32,898 nucleotides of DNA from an uncultured Lachnospiraceae bacterium (GCA_902793335.1 CADBCZ010000038.1:1-32898); one strand, 5' to 3'; shown: positions 1 through 8,963, numbered from the stretch's first letter. Numbers and translations are program-made. Notes: a model not told the origin generated them from the letters alone.

Positions 1-105
1 TTAGAAACTCTTATCCATGGACAATCAAGACATAAAAATATACCATAATATATCGTAATACGGCGTTCGTAAAAGAAAATAAAACATCCCTACAAACCCT
101 AATTT
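1..105 (+). repeat. 105-bp dispersed repeat, copy 1 (inverted relative to copy 2)
   Basis: This stretch matches 14845-14950 in the opposite orientation at about 93 percent identity by eye, with six substitutions and one single-base indel. The match begins at the first base of the window, so the repeat may continue outside it. It reaches the stop codon of purF. No ORF and no strong internal terminator is visible. A contig end at a repeat is a common assembly break, so the coincidence with the window edge may be technical. Confidence 0.85.
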
Positions 106-1522
106 AGTGTTCAGACAAACGCTTTTCAAAACGATTTTTGCTTACATTTTCCGGAACCGATGTCGGATAATTTCCCGTAAAGCAGGCATTACAAATTCCA
201 TCATGCCCTACTAATTCCGAAAGACTTTCAACCGGAAGATAGCCAAGCGAATCAGCTCCAATCAATTTGGCAATCTCATCAACAGTGTGATTGCATGCTA
301 TAAGATTCTCTTTAGAATCAATATCTGTACCGTAGTAACACGGATTGGTAAATGGTGGTGCAGATATCATCATATGTATCTCTTTAGCACCTGCATCCCT
401 TAATAACTTAACGATGCGTCCACTTGTGGTACCTCTTACAATCGAGTCATCGATAAGTACAACTCTCTTGCCCTCAACTGTTTCCCTGATAGGATTAAGC
501 TTTATCCTGACCTGATCATTTCTCTCATTTTGTGTTGGAGATATAAAGGTTCTTCCTATATATTTATTCTTGATAAAACCTATTCCATATGGAATACCTG
601 ATTCTCTTGAATATCCAAGTGCTGCATCAAGTCCGGAATCCGGAACACCTACTACTACATCTGCATCTACAGGATATTCTCTTGCAAGTATCTGTCCCGC
701 CTTAATTCTTGCGCCATGAACTGAAACACCATCTATTTCTGAATCCGGTCTTGCAAAGTAAATATATTCAAATATGCATATCTGTTTCTTCTTTGTGTCA
801 CAATAATCAGTATAACTTACTATTCCATCGTCAGAAAATACTATGAGTTCACCGGGTCTTACATCACGGACAAACTCAGCGCCCATAGCTTCTAATGCAC
901 AGCTTTCAGAAGCTGCTACATATCGTCCATCCTCACATTTACCATAACAAAGAGGTCTGAATCCATGAGGATCTCTTGCAATAATCAACTTCTTAGCTGA
1001 CATTACCACTATCGAATATGCACCTTCTAAATATTTCATGGTGGATAACACAGCCTGTTCAATCGAAGGTGATTTTAATCTTTCTCTCGTCACAATATAG
1101 GCAATTATCTCTGTATCGGAAGTAGAGTGAAAAATCGCGCCGCTAAGTTCCAAATCATTTCTAAGTGTATAAGCATTACTTATATTACCGTTATGAGCAA
1201 GTGCCATCTTACCCTTTTGATGATTCACTTCCATAGGCTGACAATTATTTCGATTATTTCCTCCGGTTGTACCATATCTGACATGTCCCACCGCCATCTT
1301 CCCACACGGCAGTTTTGTAAGCTCCTCTTCATTAAATACTGAGCTTACCTGTCCGATATCCTTGTGCGAAAAGAACAATCCGTCATCATTAACTACTATA
1401 CCGCAGCTTTCCTGTCCTCTATGCTGTAAAGCATACAGACCATAATACACATCATTTGCTATCCTGTAATTATCAGGTGCAAAAACACCAATGACACCAC
1501 ATTCTTCATGAAGATTACTCAT
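104..1522 (-). CDS. purF: Amidophosphoribosyltransferase (PurF)
   Basis: Catalyses the first step of purine synthesis, making 5-phosphoribosylamine from PRPP and glutamine in the cytoplasm. The protein starts MSNLHEECGVIG: the short leader before Cys8 is the propeptide normally cleaved to free the N-terminal nucleophile cysteine. The glutaminase domain follows (LQHRGQES, VRYGTTG), then the phosphoribosyltransferase domain with the PRPP loop VVLIDDSIVRGTTS. The C-terminal CNAC pair fits the Bacillus-type enzyme that carries a 4Fe-4S cluster. I chose the ATG at 1522 because GGAAAGGAA lies just upstream; an upstream in-frame start would fall in the terminator U-tract. The length, 472 residues, is normal. 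The gene appears to be alone behind its own promoter and attenuator leader. Identity is certain. Confidence 0.97.
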   Translation of the reverse strand: MSNLHEECGVIGVFAPDNYRIANDVYYGLYALQHRGQESCGIVVNDDGLFFSHKDIGQVSSVFNEEELTKLPCGKMAVGHVRYGTTGGNNRNNCQPMEVNHQKGKMALAHNGNISNAYTLRNDLELSGAIFHSTSDTEIIAYIVTRERLKSPSIEQAVLSTMKYLEGAYSIVVMSAKKLIIARDPHGFRPLCYGKCEDGRYVAASESCALEAMGAEFVRDVRPGELIVFSDDGIVSYTDYCDTKKKQICIFEYIYFARPDSEIDGVSVHGARIKAGQILAREYPVDADVVVGVPDSGLDAALGYSRESGIPYGIGFIKNKYIGRTFISPTQNERNDQVRIKLNPIRETVEGKRVVLIDDSIVRGTTSGRIVKLLRDAGAKEIHMMISAPPFTNPCYYGTDIDSKENLIACNHTVDEIAKLIGADSLGYLPVESLSELVGHDGICNACFTGNYPTSVPENVSKNRFEKRLSEH

Positions 1523-1536
1523 TGCATATTCCTTTC

Positions 1537-1583
1537 CAAAAAACAAAAAATAGGGTGCTTCGAGTAAGGACCTCGAAACACCC
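1537..1583 (-). terminator. Rho-independent terminator inside the purF leader (attenuator)
   Basis: On the minus strand GGGTGTTTCGAG pairs with CTCGAAGCACCC (12-bp stem, one G-U) across a 7-base loop and is followed by TATTTTTTGTTTTTT. It lies between the promoter and the purF ribosome site, so it can only work as a regulated premature terminator. Its 5' arm uses the loop and right arm of the hairpin at 1575-1590. Confidence 0.88.
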
Positions 1584-1638
1584 TTGTTTCATAAACACTT
1601 ATTGTTAATCAAAAAAATAAAAGTTCCACCCTTGGAAC
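1575..1638 (-). ncRNA. Candidate ANTAR target: tandem hexaloop hairpins in the purF leader
   Basis: Two hairpins lie on the minus strand: GTTCC-AAGGGT-GGAAC at 1623-1638 and GAAAC-AAGGGT-GTTTC at 1575-1590. Their stems differ in sequence but keep full pairing, while the six-base loops are identical. ANTAR-domain antiterminators bind exactly this kind of element: two hexaloop hairpins with A at loop position 1 and G at position 4, the second overlapping a terminator. Both rules are met here. The linker is 32 bases. That ANTAR regulates this leader is inference from family knowledge; no ANTAR gene is in the window. Confidence 0.65.
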
Positions 1639-1646
1639 ATATAACT

Positions 1647-1674
1647 AGTATATAACTTTTTATTTGAATGTCAA
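1647..1674 (-). promoter_or_regulatory. purF promoter
   Basis: The minus strand reads TTGACA (1669-1674), a 16-base spacer, then TATACT (1647-1652). Transcription would start near 1640, only a few bases before the first leader hairpin, leaving a leader of about 118 bases. Confidence 0.8.
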
Positions 1675-1682
1675 GTATAAAT

Positions 1683-1901
1683 TTACTTTCCCAATTCTAG
1701 TTTTTTCTTCTCCATTCCAGCCTTAGTACATTCCATTGAAGTCTTATGGATACTTCATCACTTATCTTATATTGCTGCCCACAACATATATGGCGGTACT
1801 TTAATAATACTATCATTAGAAATAATAAAATCTATCTCAATATAGTTTTACTCATTTATATACGCAGTACGCAAAGTATTATATGCTTTTTTATTAAATA
1901 T
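1683..1901. other. Intergenic stretch without a convincing gene
   Basis: This AT-rich stretch lies between the purF promoter and the ABC terminator. The only noticeable frame is a 39-codon minus-strand ORF (1697-1816) containing HICCGQQY and ending EWRRKN. It has no ribosome site, so it is at best the tail of a lost gene. Confidence 0.4.
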
Positions 1902-1936
1902 AAAACTGCCACCCGATAATCCGAGCGACAGTTTTT
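1891..1936 (-). terminator. Terminator of the ABC exporter operon
   Basis: On the minus strand AAAACTGTCGCTCGG pairs through several G-U pairs with TCGGGTGGCAGTTTT over a small loop, followed by a U-rich run. It lies about 45 bases after the 616-residue ABC gene. Confidence 0.75.
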
Positions 1937-1979
1937 ACTACAATTTACATATAATATAACTTTCACATCTTTAAGTCTT

Positions 1980-3830
1980 TCATGCTATGCGTTCAAACTG
2001 TGAATTATAAAGTTCTGCATAGAATCCATTCTTTTCTATCAACTCCTCATGATTACCCTGCTCAATTATATCTCCATCTTTCATTACGAGAATAATATCC
2101 GCATCTCTTATTGTAGAAAGTCGATGTGCGATTACAAAACTTGTTCTTCCTCTCATAAGATTATCCATTGCTTTTTGTATTCTGACTTCTGTTCTCGTAT
2201 CGACAGAAGATGTAGCCTCATCAAGAATCAAAAGTTTTTTATTTGCAAGAATTGCACGTGCAATGGTTAACAACTGTTTCTGTCCCTGTGAAACATTTGT
2301 CGCCTCCTCATTGAGCTCCATCTCATAACCACCGGGAAGTGCCTGAATAAAGTGATGTGCATGAGCCGCCTTTGCAGCAGCAATAACTTCCTCATCCGTT
2401 GCGTCAAGTCTTCCGTATCTGATATTTTCCATTATGGTTCCTTTGAACAACCATGTATCCTGTAATACCATTCCGAATGCATTTCTCACTTCTTTCTTGT
2501 CAAATTCTTTGACATTTACATCATCGATAAATATATCACCTGAGTTAAGATCATAGAATCTCATAAGAAGCTTGACCAATGTAGTCTTTCCTGCCCCGGT
2601 AGGTCCTACTATAGCAACCTTCTGTCCATCTTTAACCTTAACCGAGAAATCCTTGAGAATTATCTTATCCGGATTATATCCAAAGCATACATGTGAAAAT
2701 GTTATATCACCCTTTATATCGTCAATGGACTTATCCGTATGATTATCTGAGGTCATTACCTCCTCCGGTTCATCTAAAAGAGTAAACACTCTTTCAGCTG
2801 CAGCTGCTGTAGACTGAAGCATGTTGGAAATCTGAGCGACCTGCTGAATAGGCTGTGTAAACTGTCTGACGTATTGAATAAATGATTGTATATCACCAAC
2901 CTCTATTACTTTCTTGATACTTAAGTATCCTCCAAGAATAACAACACCTACATATCCCAGGTTACCAACAAAGACCATTATAGGTTGAATCATACCCGAA
3001 ATAAATTGTGCCTTCCAGGCTGAATTATACAGCTTGTCATTGGTGTCATTAAATTCTTCCAAAACGCTATCTTCTCTTGTAAACAGCTTAACCACGTTGT
3101 GGCCGCCAAAGCACTCCTCTATCTGTCCGTTGACATCACCGAGAAATTGTTGCTGAGCCACAAAATACTGCTGGGAATTTTTAAATATTACCGCAACTCC
3201 AAATCCTGAAATCGGAAGCAGCAGAAGCGCAACCAAAGTCATTAGCGGAGAGATTGAAAGCATCATTATAAGAATTCCTATAAGTGTTGCTACTGATGAT
3301 ATCAATTGAGTAACCGACTGATTCAATCCCTGTGTCAAAGTATCCACATCATTGGTAATTCTTGACAACACATCTCCCACACTGTTCTTGTCATAGTAAT
3401 TCATGGGAAGACGATTAATCTTTTCAGAAATCTCTTTTCTCATCTGAAATGCAATTCTTTGTACAACATTTGTCATAATGAGACCCTGAATATAACTCAT
3501 TATCATAGAAAACAGATATAGTCCCACAAGTACCAATATAAAGCGAGACAGTTTAGTAAAATCTATACCGTTTCCTCCCTGTATTTTACTGACTAAACCA
3601 TTGAAAATCTCTGTCGTCGCCTTACCAAGTACTTTAGGACCAATAATGTTGAAAATAGTTGATGCAGCTGTTAGTACAACCACAAAAACGATAAGTCCTT
3701 GATATTTTGATATATACTCCAATAATTTCTTTAATGTTCCCTTAAAGTCCTTCGGCTTTTCCACAGGCCCCTGTGGACCTCTGCCATGAAACCCTTTTCT
3801 TTTAGGTGGCTGTTTTATATTCTCTGCCAT
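1980..3830 (-). CDS. ABC exporter half-transporter, catalytic-site subunit (616 aa)
   Basis: A type IV (MdlB/LmrA-like) half-transporter, predicted to export drugs or lipophilic compounds as one half of a heterodimer. A basic N-tail is followed by six membrane segments (about residues 45-330) and a nucleotide-binding domain. It has Walker A GPTGAGKTT (409-417), signature NVSQGQ (512-517), Walker B LLILDE with the catalytic Glu, and the switch His in VIAHRLS (569). The signature departs from LSGGQ, while its own Walker B and His are intact. That is the reciprocal of its neighbour, as expected of a BmrC/BmrD or TM287/288-type pair with one degenerate ATP site. It starts 30 bases after the 723-residue subunit stop with GAGGG as ribosome site. 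The substrate is unknown. Confidence 0.93.
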   Translation of the reverse strand: MAENIKQPPKRKGFHGRGPQGPVEKPKDFKGTLKKLLEYISKYQGLIVFVVVLTAASTIFNIIGPKVLGKATTEIFNGLVSKIQGGNGIDFTKLSRFILVLVGLYLFSMIMSYIQGLIMTNVVQRIAFQMRKEISEKINRLPMNYYDKNSVGDVLSRITNDVDTLTQGLNQSVTQLISSVATLIGILIMMLSISPLMTLVALLLLPISGFGVAVIFKNSQQYFVAQQQFLGDVNGQIEECFGGHNVVKLFTREDSVLEEFNDTNDKLYNSAWKAQFISGMIQPIMVFVGNLGYVGVVILGGYLSIKKVIEVGDIQSFIQYVRQFTQPIQQVAQISNMLQSTAAAAERVFTLLDEPEEVMTSDNHTDKSIDDIKGDITFSHVCFGYNPDKIILKDFSVKVKDGQKVAIVGPTGAGKTTLVKLLMRFYDLNSGDIFIDDVNVKEFDKKEVRNAFGMVLQDTWLFKGTIMENIRYGRLDATDEEVIAAAKAAHAHHFIQALPGGYEMELNEEATNVSQGQKQLLTIARAILANKKLLILDEATSSVDTRTEVRIQKAMDNLMRGRTSFVIAHRLSTIRDADIILVMKDGDIIEQGNHEELIEKNGFYAELYNSQFERIA

Positions 3831-3860
3831 TTGACATCCCTCACTTTTATTATTCCAAAA

Positions 3861-6032
3861 CTACGATAACTGCGATTCAGCTATCTGTTGATATATCTCA
3901 CTGTTTTTCATTAATTCCTCATGCGTACCGCGATCAACAATTTTACCATCCTCTAATACAAGTATCTGATCGGCATGCATTATCGTGCTAATTCTCTGTG
4001 CAACAATTATAACAGTAGCATCACCCACATTTTCTCTAAGTGCTTTTCTAAGTGCTGTATCCGTCTTATAATCAAGTGCTGAAAAACTGTCATCAAATAC
4101 ATATATTTTAGGTTTCTTAGCAATCGCTCTCGCAATGGCAAGTCTCTGTTTCTGTCCTCCGGAAACATTATTACCACCCTGAGAAATTTCAGATTCGTAT
4201 TTTTTCTCCTTCTCATCTATGAACTCAGTAGCCTGTGCAATCTTTGCGGCACGAACAACCTCATCATCGCCAGCATTCTTTGCACCAAATCGTATATTGG
4301 AAGAAATGGTACCCGAGAACAGTGTTCCCTTCTGTGGCACAAATCCGATTGACTTTCTAAGCTCCTTCATTTTCACATCACGAATATCAACACCATCTAT
4401 AGTGATAGAACCTTCTGTCACATCAAACAATCTTGGAATAAGGTTGACAAGAGTTGATTTTCCGCATCCTGTACTTCCGATTATTGCAGTGGTCTTACCC
4501 GCAGGAGCTGTAAAATCTATATCACTGAGTGCATCCTCCTTTGCATTTGGATAAGCGAAGGATACATGATTAAATGAAATCTCACCCAAACCATTAGGAA
4601 TATCTACCGGTTTCTCTTTATCCAATATAAGAGTTTTAGAGTTCAATACCTCATCAATACGATCTGCCGCAACAGCCGCACGAGGAATAATTATAGCCAC
4701 TACTGAAATAAATAAAAAGCTCATTACTATATGCATAGCATATACAAGAAATGCCATCATTTCACCAACCTGAAGCGAACCGGCATTGATTTTTCCTGCT
4801 CCTACCCATACTATCAGAACACTTACTCCGTTCATTATGAACATCATAGTAGGAAACATTAAAGCCATCGCCCCGGAAGTAAAAAGCTGTGTCTTCATGA
4901 GATTTCTGCTTGCACCGTCAAAACGTTTCTCCTCATATTCCTCTCTGCCAAATGCACGTATTACCGGAAGACCCGTCAGAATCTCTCTTGATACAAGATT
5001 AAGTCCGTCCACCAGTTTCTGCATTATTTTGAATTTCGGCATAGCAACCAGCATAAGCACTGCAATTACCGCCATAACCGTAAGAACAGCTACTACTACC
5101 GTCCATCCCATAGTGGCGGTATTGTTGATAACCTTAAGTATAGCTCCTCCTCCCATTATCGGAGCAAAAACGACGATCCTGAAAAATACAGTCAACACCA
5201 TCTGAACCTGCTGAACATCGTTTGTACATCTGGTAATAAGTGATGATGTAGAAAATGAATTCATTTCTGCATTAGAAAAACTCATAACCTTTGAAAAAAT
5301 CCTCTGTCTCAATTCCTTCGCTGTAAATGCTGCAAGTTTAGAGGAAAGATAACCTACAATAATACTGACTGCCAATGCTATAATTGCAATCAACAGCATC
5401 TTCACAGCCATAATCTTTAGATAATTCATCTGATATTCATTCATATCAAAATCTAATTTCTCATACTCTGCCTGAACAAAGGAAACACCGGATGCCTCTA
5501 ACATATACTCAGGATAATCCGACATTTGATTCTCTAGCATTTCCCGGATTGCATTTCTCTTTATCTGAGGCATACTTTTCAAAAAATCTATTACTGAAAC
5601 AGAACCCATCTGCTCCTTATTCATACCAAGAGAATCAAAAAGACCACTCTGCATTTTTTTCGCCTCTTCACTGTCAGATGTCAGCAAGAAGGTCATCATC
5701 TCCGGAATAAGCATAGCTGATTCTAATTCAGTCAATTCTTCTTCAGACAACTTATCAAGCTCTGATTCAAAAATATCCTCTTTCTTTGAATAGTATTTTT
5801 CAACCAGCAAAATTTCATCATCCGACATAAAAAGCTGTAGATTTTCATATGTGTCAGACGACATTTTCTCCGGAATCGGATATTTCACACCTTTACTCTG
5901 TATTCCGACATCTACTATATCGGAAGTATAATCAGGCAACGTAAGTTCACAATATACCTGCACAAAGAGCAACATAATAATTGCTAATATCACATACCAT
6001 CTGTCTTTTGCAAACTTTAGTACTTTTAACAT
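3861..6032 (-). CDS. ABC exporter half-transporter, degenerate-site subunit (723 aa)
   Basis: First gene of the exporter pair. Membrane segment 1 (about 13-30) is followed by an unusually long, acidic, probably extracellular insertion of roughly 170 residues before segment 2 (about 208-230); this explains the length of 723 against about 580-620 for the family. The nucleotide-binding domain has Walker A GSTGCGKS (519-526) and a perfect signature VSGGQ (623-627). However, the catalytic Glu after Walker B is Asp (VFDD, D648) and the switch His is Gln (VAQR, Q679). These two changes are the known marks of the non-hydrolysing site in heterodimeric exporters. It has its own consensus promoter and follows the terminator of the tetR gene, so control by that regulator is not evident. 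Confidence 0.93.
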   Translation of the reverse strand: MLKVLKFAKDRWYVILAIIMLLFVQVYCELTLPDYTSDIVDVGIQSKGVKYPIPEKMSSDTYENLQLFMSDDEILLVEKYYSKKEDIFESELDKLSEEELTELESAMLIPEMMTFLLTSDSEEAKKMQSGLFDSLGMNKEQMGSVSVIDFLKSMPQIKRNAIREMLENQMSDYPEYMLEASGVSFVQAEYEKLDFDMNEYQMNYLKIMAVKMLLIAIIALAVSIIVGYLSSKLAAFTAKELRQRIFSKVMSFSNAEMNSFSTSSLITRCTNDVQQVQMVLTVFFRIVVFAPIMGGGAILKVINNTATMGWTVVVAVLTVMAVIAVLMLVAMPKFKIMQKLVDGLNLVSREILTGLPVIRAFGREEYEEKRFDGASRNLMKTQLFTSGAMALMFPTMMFIMNGVSVLIVWVGAGKINAGSLQVGEMMAFLVYAMHIVMSFLFISVVAIIIPRAAVAADRIDEVLNSKTLILDKEKPVDIPNGLGEISFNHVSFAYPNAKEDALSDIDFTAPAGKTTAIIGSTGCGKSTLVNLIPRLFDVTEGSITIDGVDIRDVKMKELRKSIGFVPQKGTLFSGTISSNIRFGAKNAGDDEVVRAAKIAQATEFIDEKEKKYESEISQGGNNVSGGQKQRLAIARAIAKKPKIYVFDDSFSALDYKTDTALRKALRENVGDATVIIVAQRISTIMHADQILVLEDGKIVDRGTHEELMKNSEIYQQIAESQLS

Positions 6033-6095
6033 GCTAATTCCTCATCTCCTTTTACTATCTCTAAAATCATGTTCACATTCTTTAAGTATTTCTTT

Positions 6096-6123
6096 ATTAT
6101 AATTATTAATATTATTTCGTCAA
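6096..6123 (-). promoter_or_regulatory. Promoter of the ABC exporter operon
   Basis: Minus strand: TTGACG (6118-6123), 16-base spacer, TATAAT (6096-6101). It lies just after the tetR terminator and about 65 bases before the ABC start. No copy of the TTGACCA palindrome found at the MmpL promoter is present. Confidence 0.8.
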
Positions 6124-6135
6124 CCTGTAATATAT

Positions 6136-6182
6136 AAAAAAACTGAATACATTGTTTTAAGCACTTTTAACAATGTATTCAG
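6136..6182 (-). terminator. Terminator of the mmpL-xxxLxxG-tetR operon
   Basis: A perfect 14-bp inverted repeat, CTGAATACATTGTT and its complement, with a 12-base loop, followed on the minus strand by seven T residues. It separates the tetR gene from the ABC operon. Confidence 0.88.
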
Positions 6183-6208
6183 TCTGCCTCATTAATATCT
6201 GTATTTCA

Positions 6209-6814
6209 TCAGTTCGTTTCTTCAAAAGAATGTATCATATTGATAATTATTGGATACAATTCTTTTTTCAGTTCAGGTAATTCAACCGGCTGTTGATAAA
6301 GTATAACTGAATGAGCTGTAGAATTGATAAGTTCAGCAATCATAAAAAACAACATTTCGAGATTTCTGATATGCTTATCACTTTCCTCCGCTAACTGCTC
6401 TATATAATCCGCAGCATTTTCTCCATCATTTACAGACATGTTCTCAATTGAATTTCTAAGTATACCCCAACTTAAATTCTTTGAAATAAATTTGAGAAGT
6501 ATTTTATTATTATTAAGCTCATCAAGCATGTAATCAACAATAAATATTATCTTATCGTCAAACTCTGTTATCTCACTATCCTTAAGCTTAACAATCGCAT
6601 TTTCGAAAAGCTGTGCCGCCTTCTTTCGTACAAGATAATCCCTGACATCATATTTATCCTTAAAATAGAGGTAAAAGGTTCCCTTTGCCAGTTCCGCTTT
6701 TTTCATTATATCTGCAATCGATGTATCCTTGATACCATGATCTATGAACAGGGAAAATGCAGAATTAACGATCGCATCTTTTTTCTTTTTCTTGTTCTCT
6801 TCAATCTTACCCAT
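6209..6814 (-). CDS. TetR/AcrR family transcriptional regulator
   Basis: A DNA-binding repressor of about 201 residues. The N-terminal helix-turn-helix is clear (about residues 14-60: AIVNSAFSLFIDHG, then TSIADIMKKAELAKGTFYLY). It is followed by an all-helical ligand-binding domain with no recognisable specificity. I start at the ATG at 6814 with GGAG eight bases upstream, not the TTG one codon earlier. It is the last gene of the MmpL operon and ends in a strong terminator. Two TTGACCA-type palindromes at the operon promoter are the likely binding sites, which would make this an autoregulated efflux operon induced by its substrate. That link is inference. A short palindrome, CATAC-C-GTATG, sits just upstream of the gene at 6826-6836. 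Confidence 0.93.
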   Translation of the reverse strand: MGKIEENKKKKKDAIVNSAFSLFIDHGIKDTSIADIMKKAELAKGTFYLYFKDKYDVRDYLVRKKAAQLFENAIVKLKDSEITEFDDKIIFIVDYMLDELNNNKILLKFISKNLSWGILRNSIENMSVNDGENAADYIEQLAEESDKHIRNLEMLFFMIAELINSTAHSVILYQQPVELPELKKELYPIIINMIHSFEETN

Positions 6815-6845
6815 CAAATCATCTCCATACCGTATGACGTTTCAT

Positions 6846-8963
6846 TCAATCCTTTGTTTTAATCTCCGATGTCTGGAATATAAACTTAACCTTTCCGTTC
6901 ATACCATCTGCAAGTCCCGAGAAAGAATTGTATCTGCCGGCTTCTCCGGTCAGGGAATCAAAACGATCTAATACGGTCTTAACCTTATCATTATACTCGT
7001 TTCTTAATTTGTCTGTTCCTTTTGACTTAAACTCACTCATACCGTCTGATAACTTATCAGAGCCATCAGAGATTTTGCCGATACCATCGTATACTTTATC
7101 AGTTGCCGTGTCAAGTGAAGCAGTACCTGATGAAAGATTTTTTGCTCCCTTTGAAAGCTTTGCCGCACCACTTGTAAGTGAGTCGGTACCTGATGTCAAC
7201 TGACCAATACCACTTGTAAGTAAATTACCACTCTTTTCAAGAGTATCTGCTCCTGTGGTCAGTGCATCATTATTTTCGCTCAGCTTCTTGATTCCATCAT
7301 ACAGACTCGAAATGCCACCTACTACCTTAGCAATACCGGCACTTACATTTGCACTTCCAGAAATTAATGTTGCACTTTTATCGGATAACTGACCTGCACC
7401 ATTTGAAAGAGCAGTTGCGCTTTCTGACAACTTTTTAGCACCGCCAACAAGTCCGTCAAGCTGCTTTATCGCATTAGGATCACTGCTGCTTTGTATACCC
7501 TGCAAAATAGACTTCTCATTTGTTGCTGTCTGTGTAAGCTCTCCAATTATCCCCTGCAATGAACTCTTCTGCTCGTCCGTTAGTGTCTCATCTGTCTGAA
7601 GCATAGTTGCAAGCTCTGTTATAGCTCTCTCATATCCCGCTGCGTTTCCGCCAAGTTTTTGAAGCGCCTCAGTCATACCCTGATTGGTATCCTTTACACC
7701 TGTCACAGCTGCATCTACACCCTTATATAATTCATCTGCACCTTTCGAGAGTTCATACATATTAGATGCCACAGAATCAACACCGTCTGTATACTGCTTC
7801 AAGCCTTTTGAAAACTCATTGTATTGTTCCGGAAAACTTTTGCTTCCTTCATTTAATTCATTAGCACCCGCTTCAACCTGTTTTTCTCCGGCTATATACT
7901 GTTTAATTCCCGAAGTAAGACTTCCTGTTCCCTTCACATAATCCTTAGTGCCGTCTGTTACAGATTTCACACCATCCGTATACTTGGTAATACCGTCAGA
8001 AAGACTCTTGGCTCCCTTTGAAATTGATGCAGCACCTTTACTAACCTTAGATACACCACTCGAATAGTCCTTGAATTTATCCTGCAATGTCTTCACACCA
8101 TCCGAAAGATCAGATGAACCTGAAACCAATTCTTCAGATGCATCCTCTAACTGAGAAATGGCATCTTCAAGTTCATCCATGTCACTGTTTTCATCAAGAT
8201 CAACCGCCGTAAGATCATCCGAAGTTGCGACCGTATATATCGAGCCCAGCTCGAAATCCTTAACTTTTGCTGTTATAGTAACGGTATCACTCAAATCATC
8301 TTCAAGCTTCTTACGTGTGTCATCTGCTAATTTCAAACTGTCTAAAAGTCCCGGCACACCATATGCCAAAAGAATCTGATTACTTCCTTCCGATACTATC
8401 TTGCCCTGGCTGACTTCAACATCAGAAAAACCATCAACCGGTAGAATTACAGTAGATGCCATAAGAAACGGACTCTTAAGCTTTGTTGACACTCCATCTA
8501 TCTTATCCTCATAGTTTGTTTCATTGTAATACTGCAAAGTAATTTCAAGATTTCCTGATTTTCCTGCAAGCTCTTCTGGCTTGATATCCTTTCCGTCTAA
8601 CTTGAAAGAAACATTTACACCAACAGGCGGCTTCTCTGTTGTTGTGCCCTGATAATAAATGTCTGTATCATTCGCCTCCCAGGTTATCTCTCCACTGTTT
8701 TCCTTGAACTTCTCATCACCCTTTACATTCTTGATATCTTTAAGATTCGACTTATCCTTTATTTCTCCTGTTCCCGATACATTCTTGAGCCAGTCGGAAA
8801 CTATTATTTTCTCTATATCACCTGAGGCAGTCTGGTTAACATATACTGTCTCATTTTTCTCAACACTCTCTGCTGCACAGGAAGTCATAAATGGTCCATG
8901 CACAAGTCCTGCCACCAAAGCAGCTGATAATGTTACCGATGTTATGCGTTTCAATGATCTCAT
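6846..8963 (-). CDS. Secreted xxxLxxG heptad-repeat protein, partner of the MmpL exporter
   Basis: A 705-residue exported protein. The N-terminus is a signal sequence (RSLKRIT, hydrophobic core, then TSCAAES), possibly a lipoprotein signal with Cys29, although the lipobox is not perfect. Residues about 45-260 form a beta-rich globular part. From about 270 to 640 there are dozens of repeats of the type LSDGxxx, LTSGxxx and LSKGxxx, the xxxLxxG heptad known from the extracellular part of YhgE/Pip proteins. Unlike those proteins, there is no C-terminal membrane domain. The start codon overlaps the stop of the MmpL gene (ATGA), so the two are translationally coupled. A long coiled-coil-like arm working with the RND pump at the cell surface is likely, but no precise function is known. 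Confidence 0.85.
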   Translation of the reverse strand: MRSLKRITSVTLSAALVAGLVHGPFMTSCAAESVEKNETVYVNQTASGDIEKIIVSDWLKNVSGTGEIKDKSNLKDIKNVKGDEKFKENSGEITWEANDTDIYYQGTTTEKPPVGVNVSFKLDGKDIKPEELAGKSGNLEITLQYYNETNYEDKIDGVSTKLKSPFLMASTVILPVDGFSDVEVSQGKIVSEGSNQILLAYGVPGLLDSLKLADDTRKKLEDDLSDTVTITAKVKDFELGSIYTVATSDDLTAVDLDENSDMDELEDAISQLEDASEELVSGSSDLSDGVKTLQDKFKDYSSGVSKVSKGAASISKGAKSLSDGITKYTDGVKSVTDGTKDYVKGTGSLTSGIKQYIAGEKQVEAGANELNEGSKSFPEQYNEFSKGLKQYTDGVDSVASNMYELSKGADELYKGVDAAVTGVKDTNQGMTEALQKLGGNAAGYERAITELATMLQTDETLTDEQKSSLQGIIGELTQTATNEKSILQGIQSSSDPNAIKQLDGLVGGAKKLSESATALSNGAGQLSDKSATLISGSANVSAGIAKVVGGISSLYDGIKKLSENNDALTTGADTLEKSGNLLTSGIGQLTSGTDSLTSGAAKLSKGAKNLSSGTASLDTATDKVYDGIGKISDGSDKLSDGMSEFKSKGTDKLRNEYNDKVKTVLDRFDSLTGEAGRYNSFSGLADGMNGKVKFIFQTSEIKTKD

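Noticed and set aside
1523-1546. Longer purF start eight codons upstream
   Set aside because: It overlaps the ribosome site and terminator U-tract; the ATG at 1522 gives the expected short propeptide before Cys8.
1697-1816. 39-codon minus-strand frame with HICCGQQY and a basic end
   Set aside because: No ribosome site and no upstream gene; it could be a remnant, but the similarity to anything known is too weak to call.
6096-6182. The 14-bp inverted repeat upstream of the ABC operon as a TetR operator
   Set aside because: It is followed by seven T on the minus strand and lies right after tetR, so it is a terminator; the TetR-type palindromes lie at the MmpL promoter.
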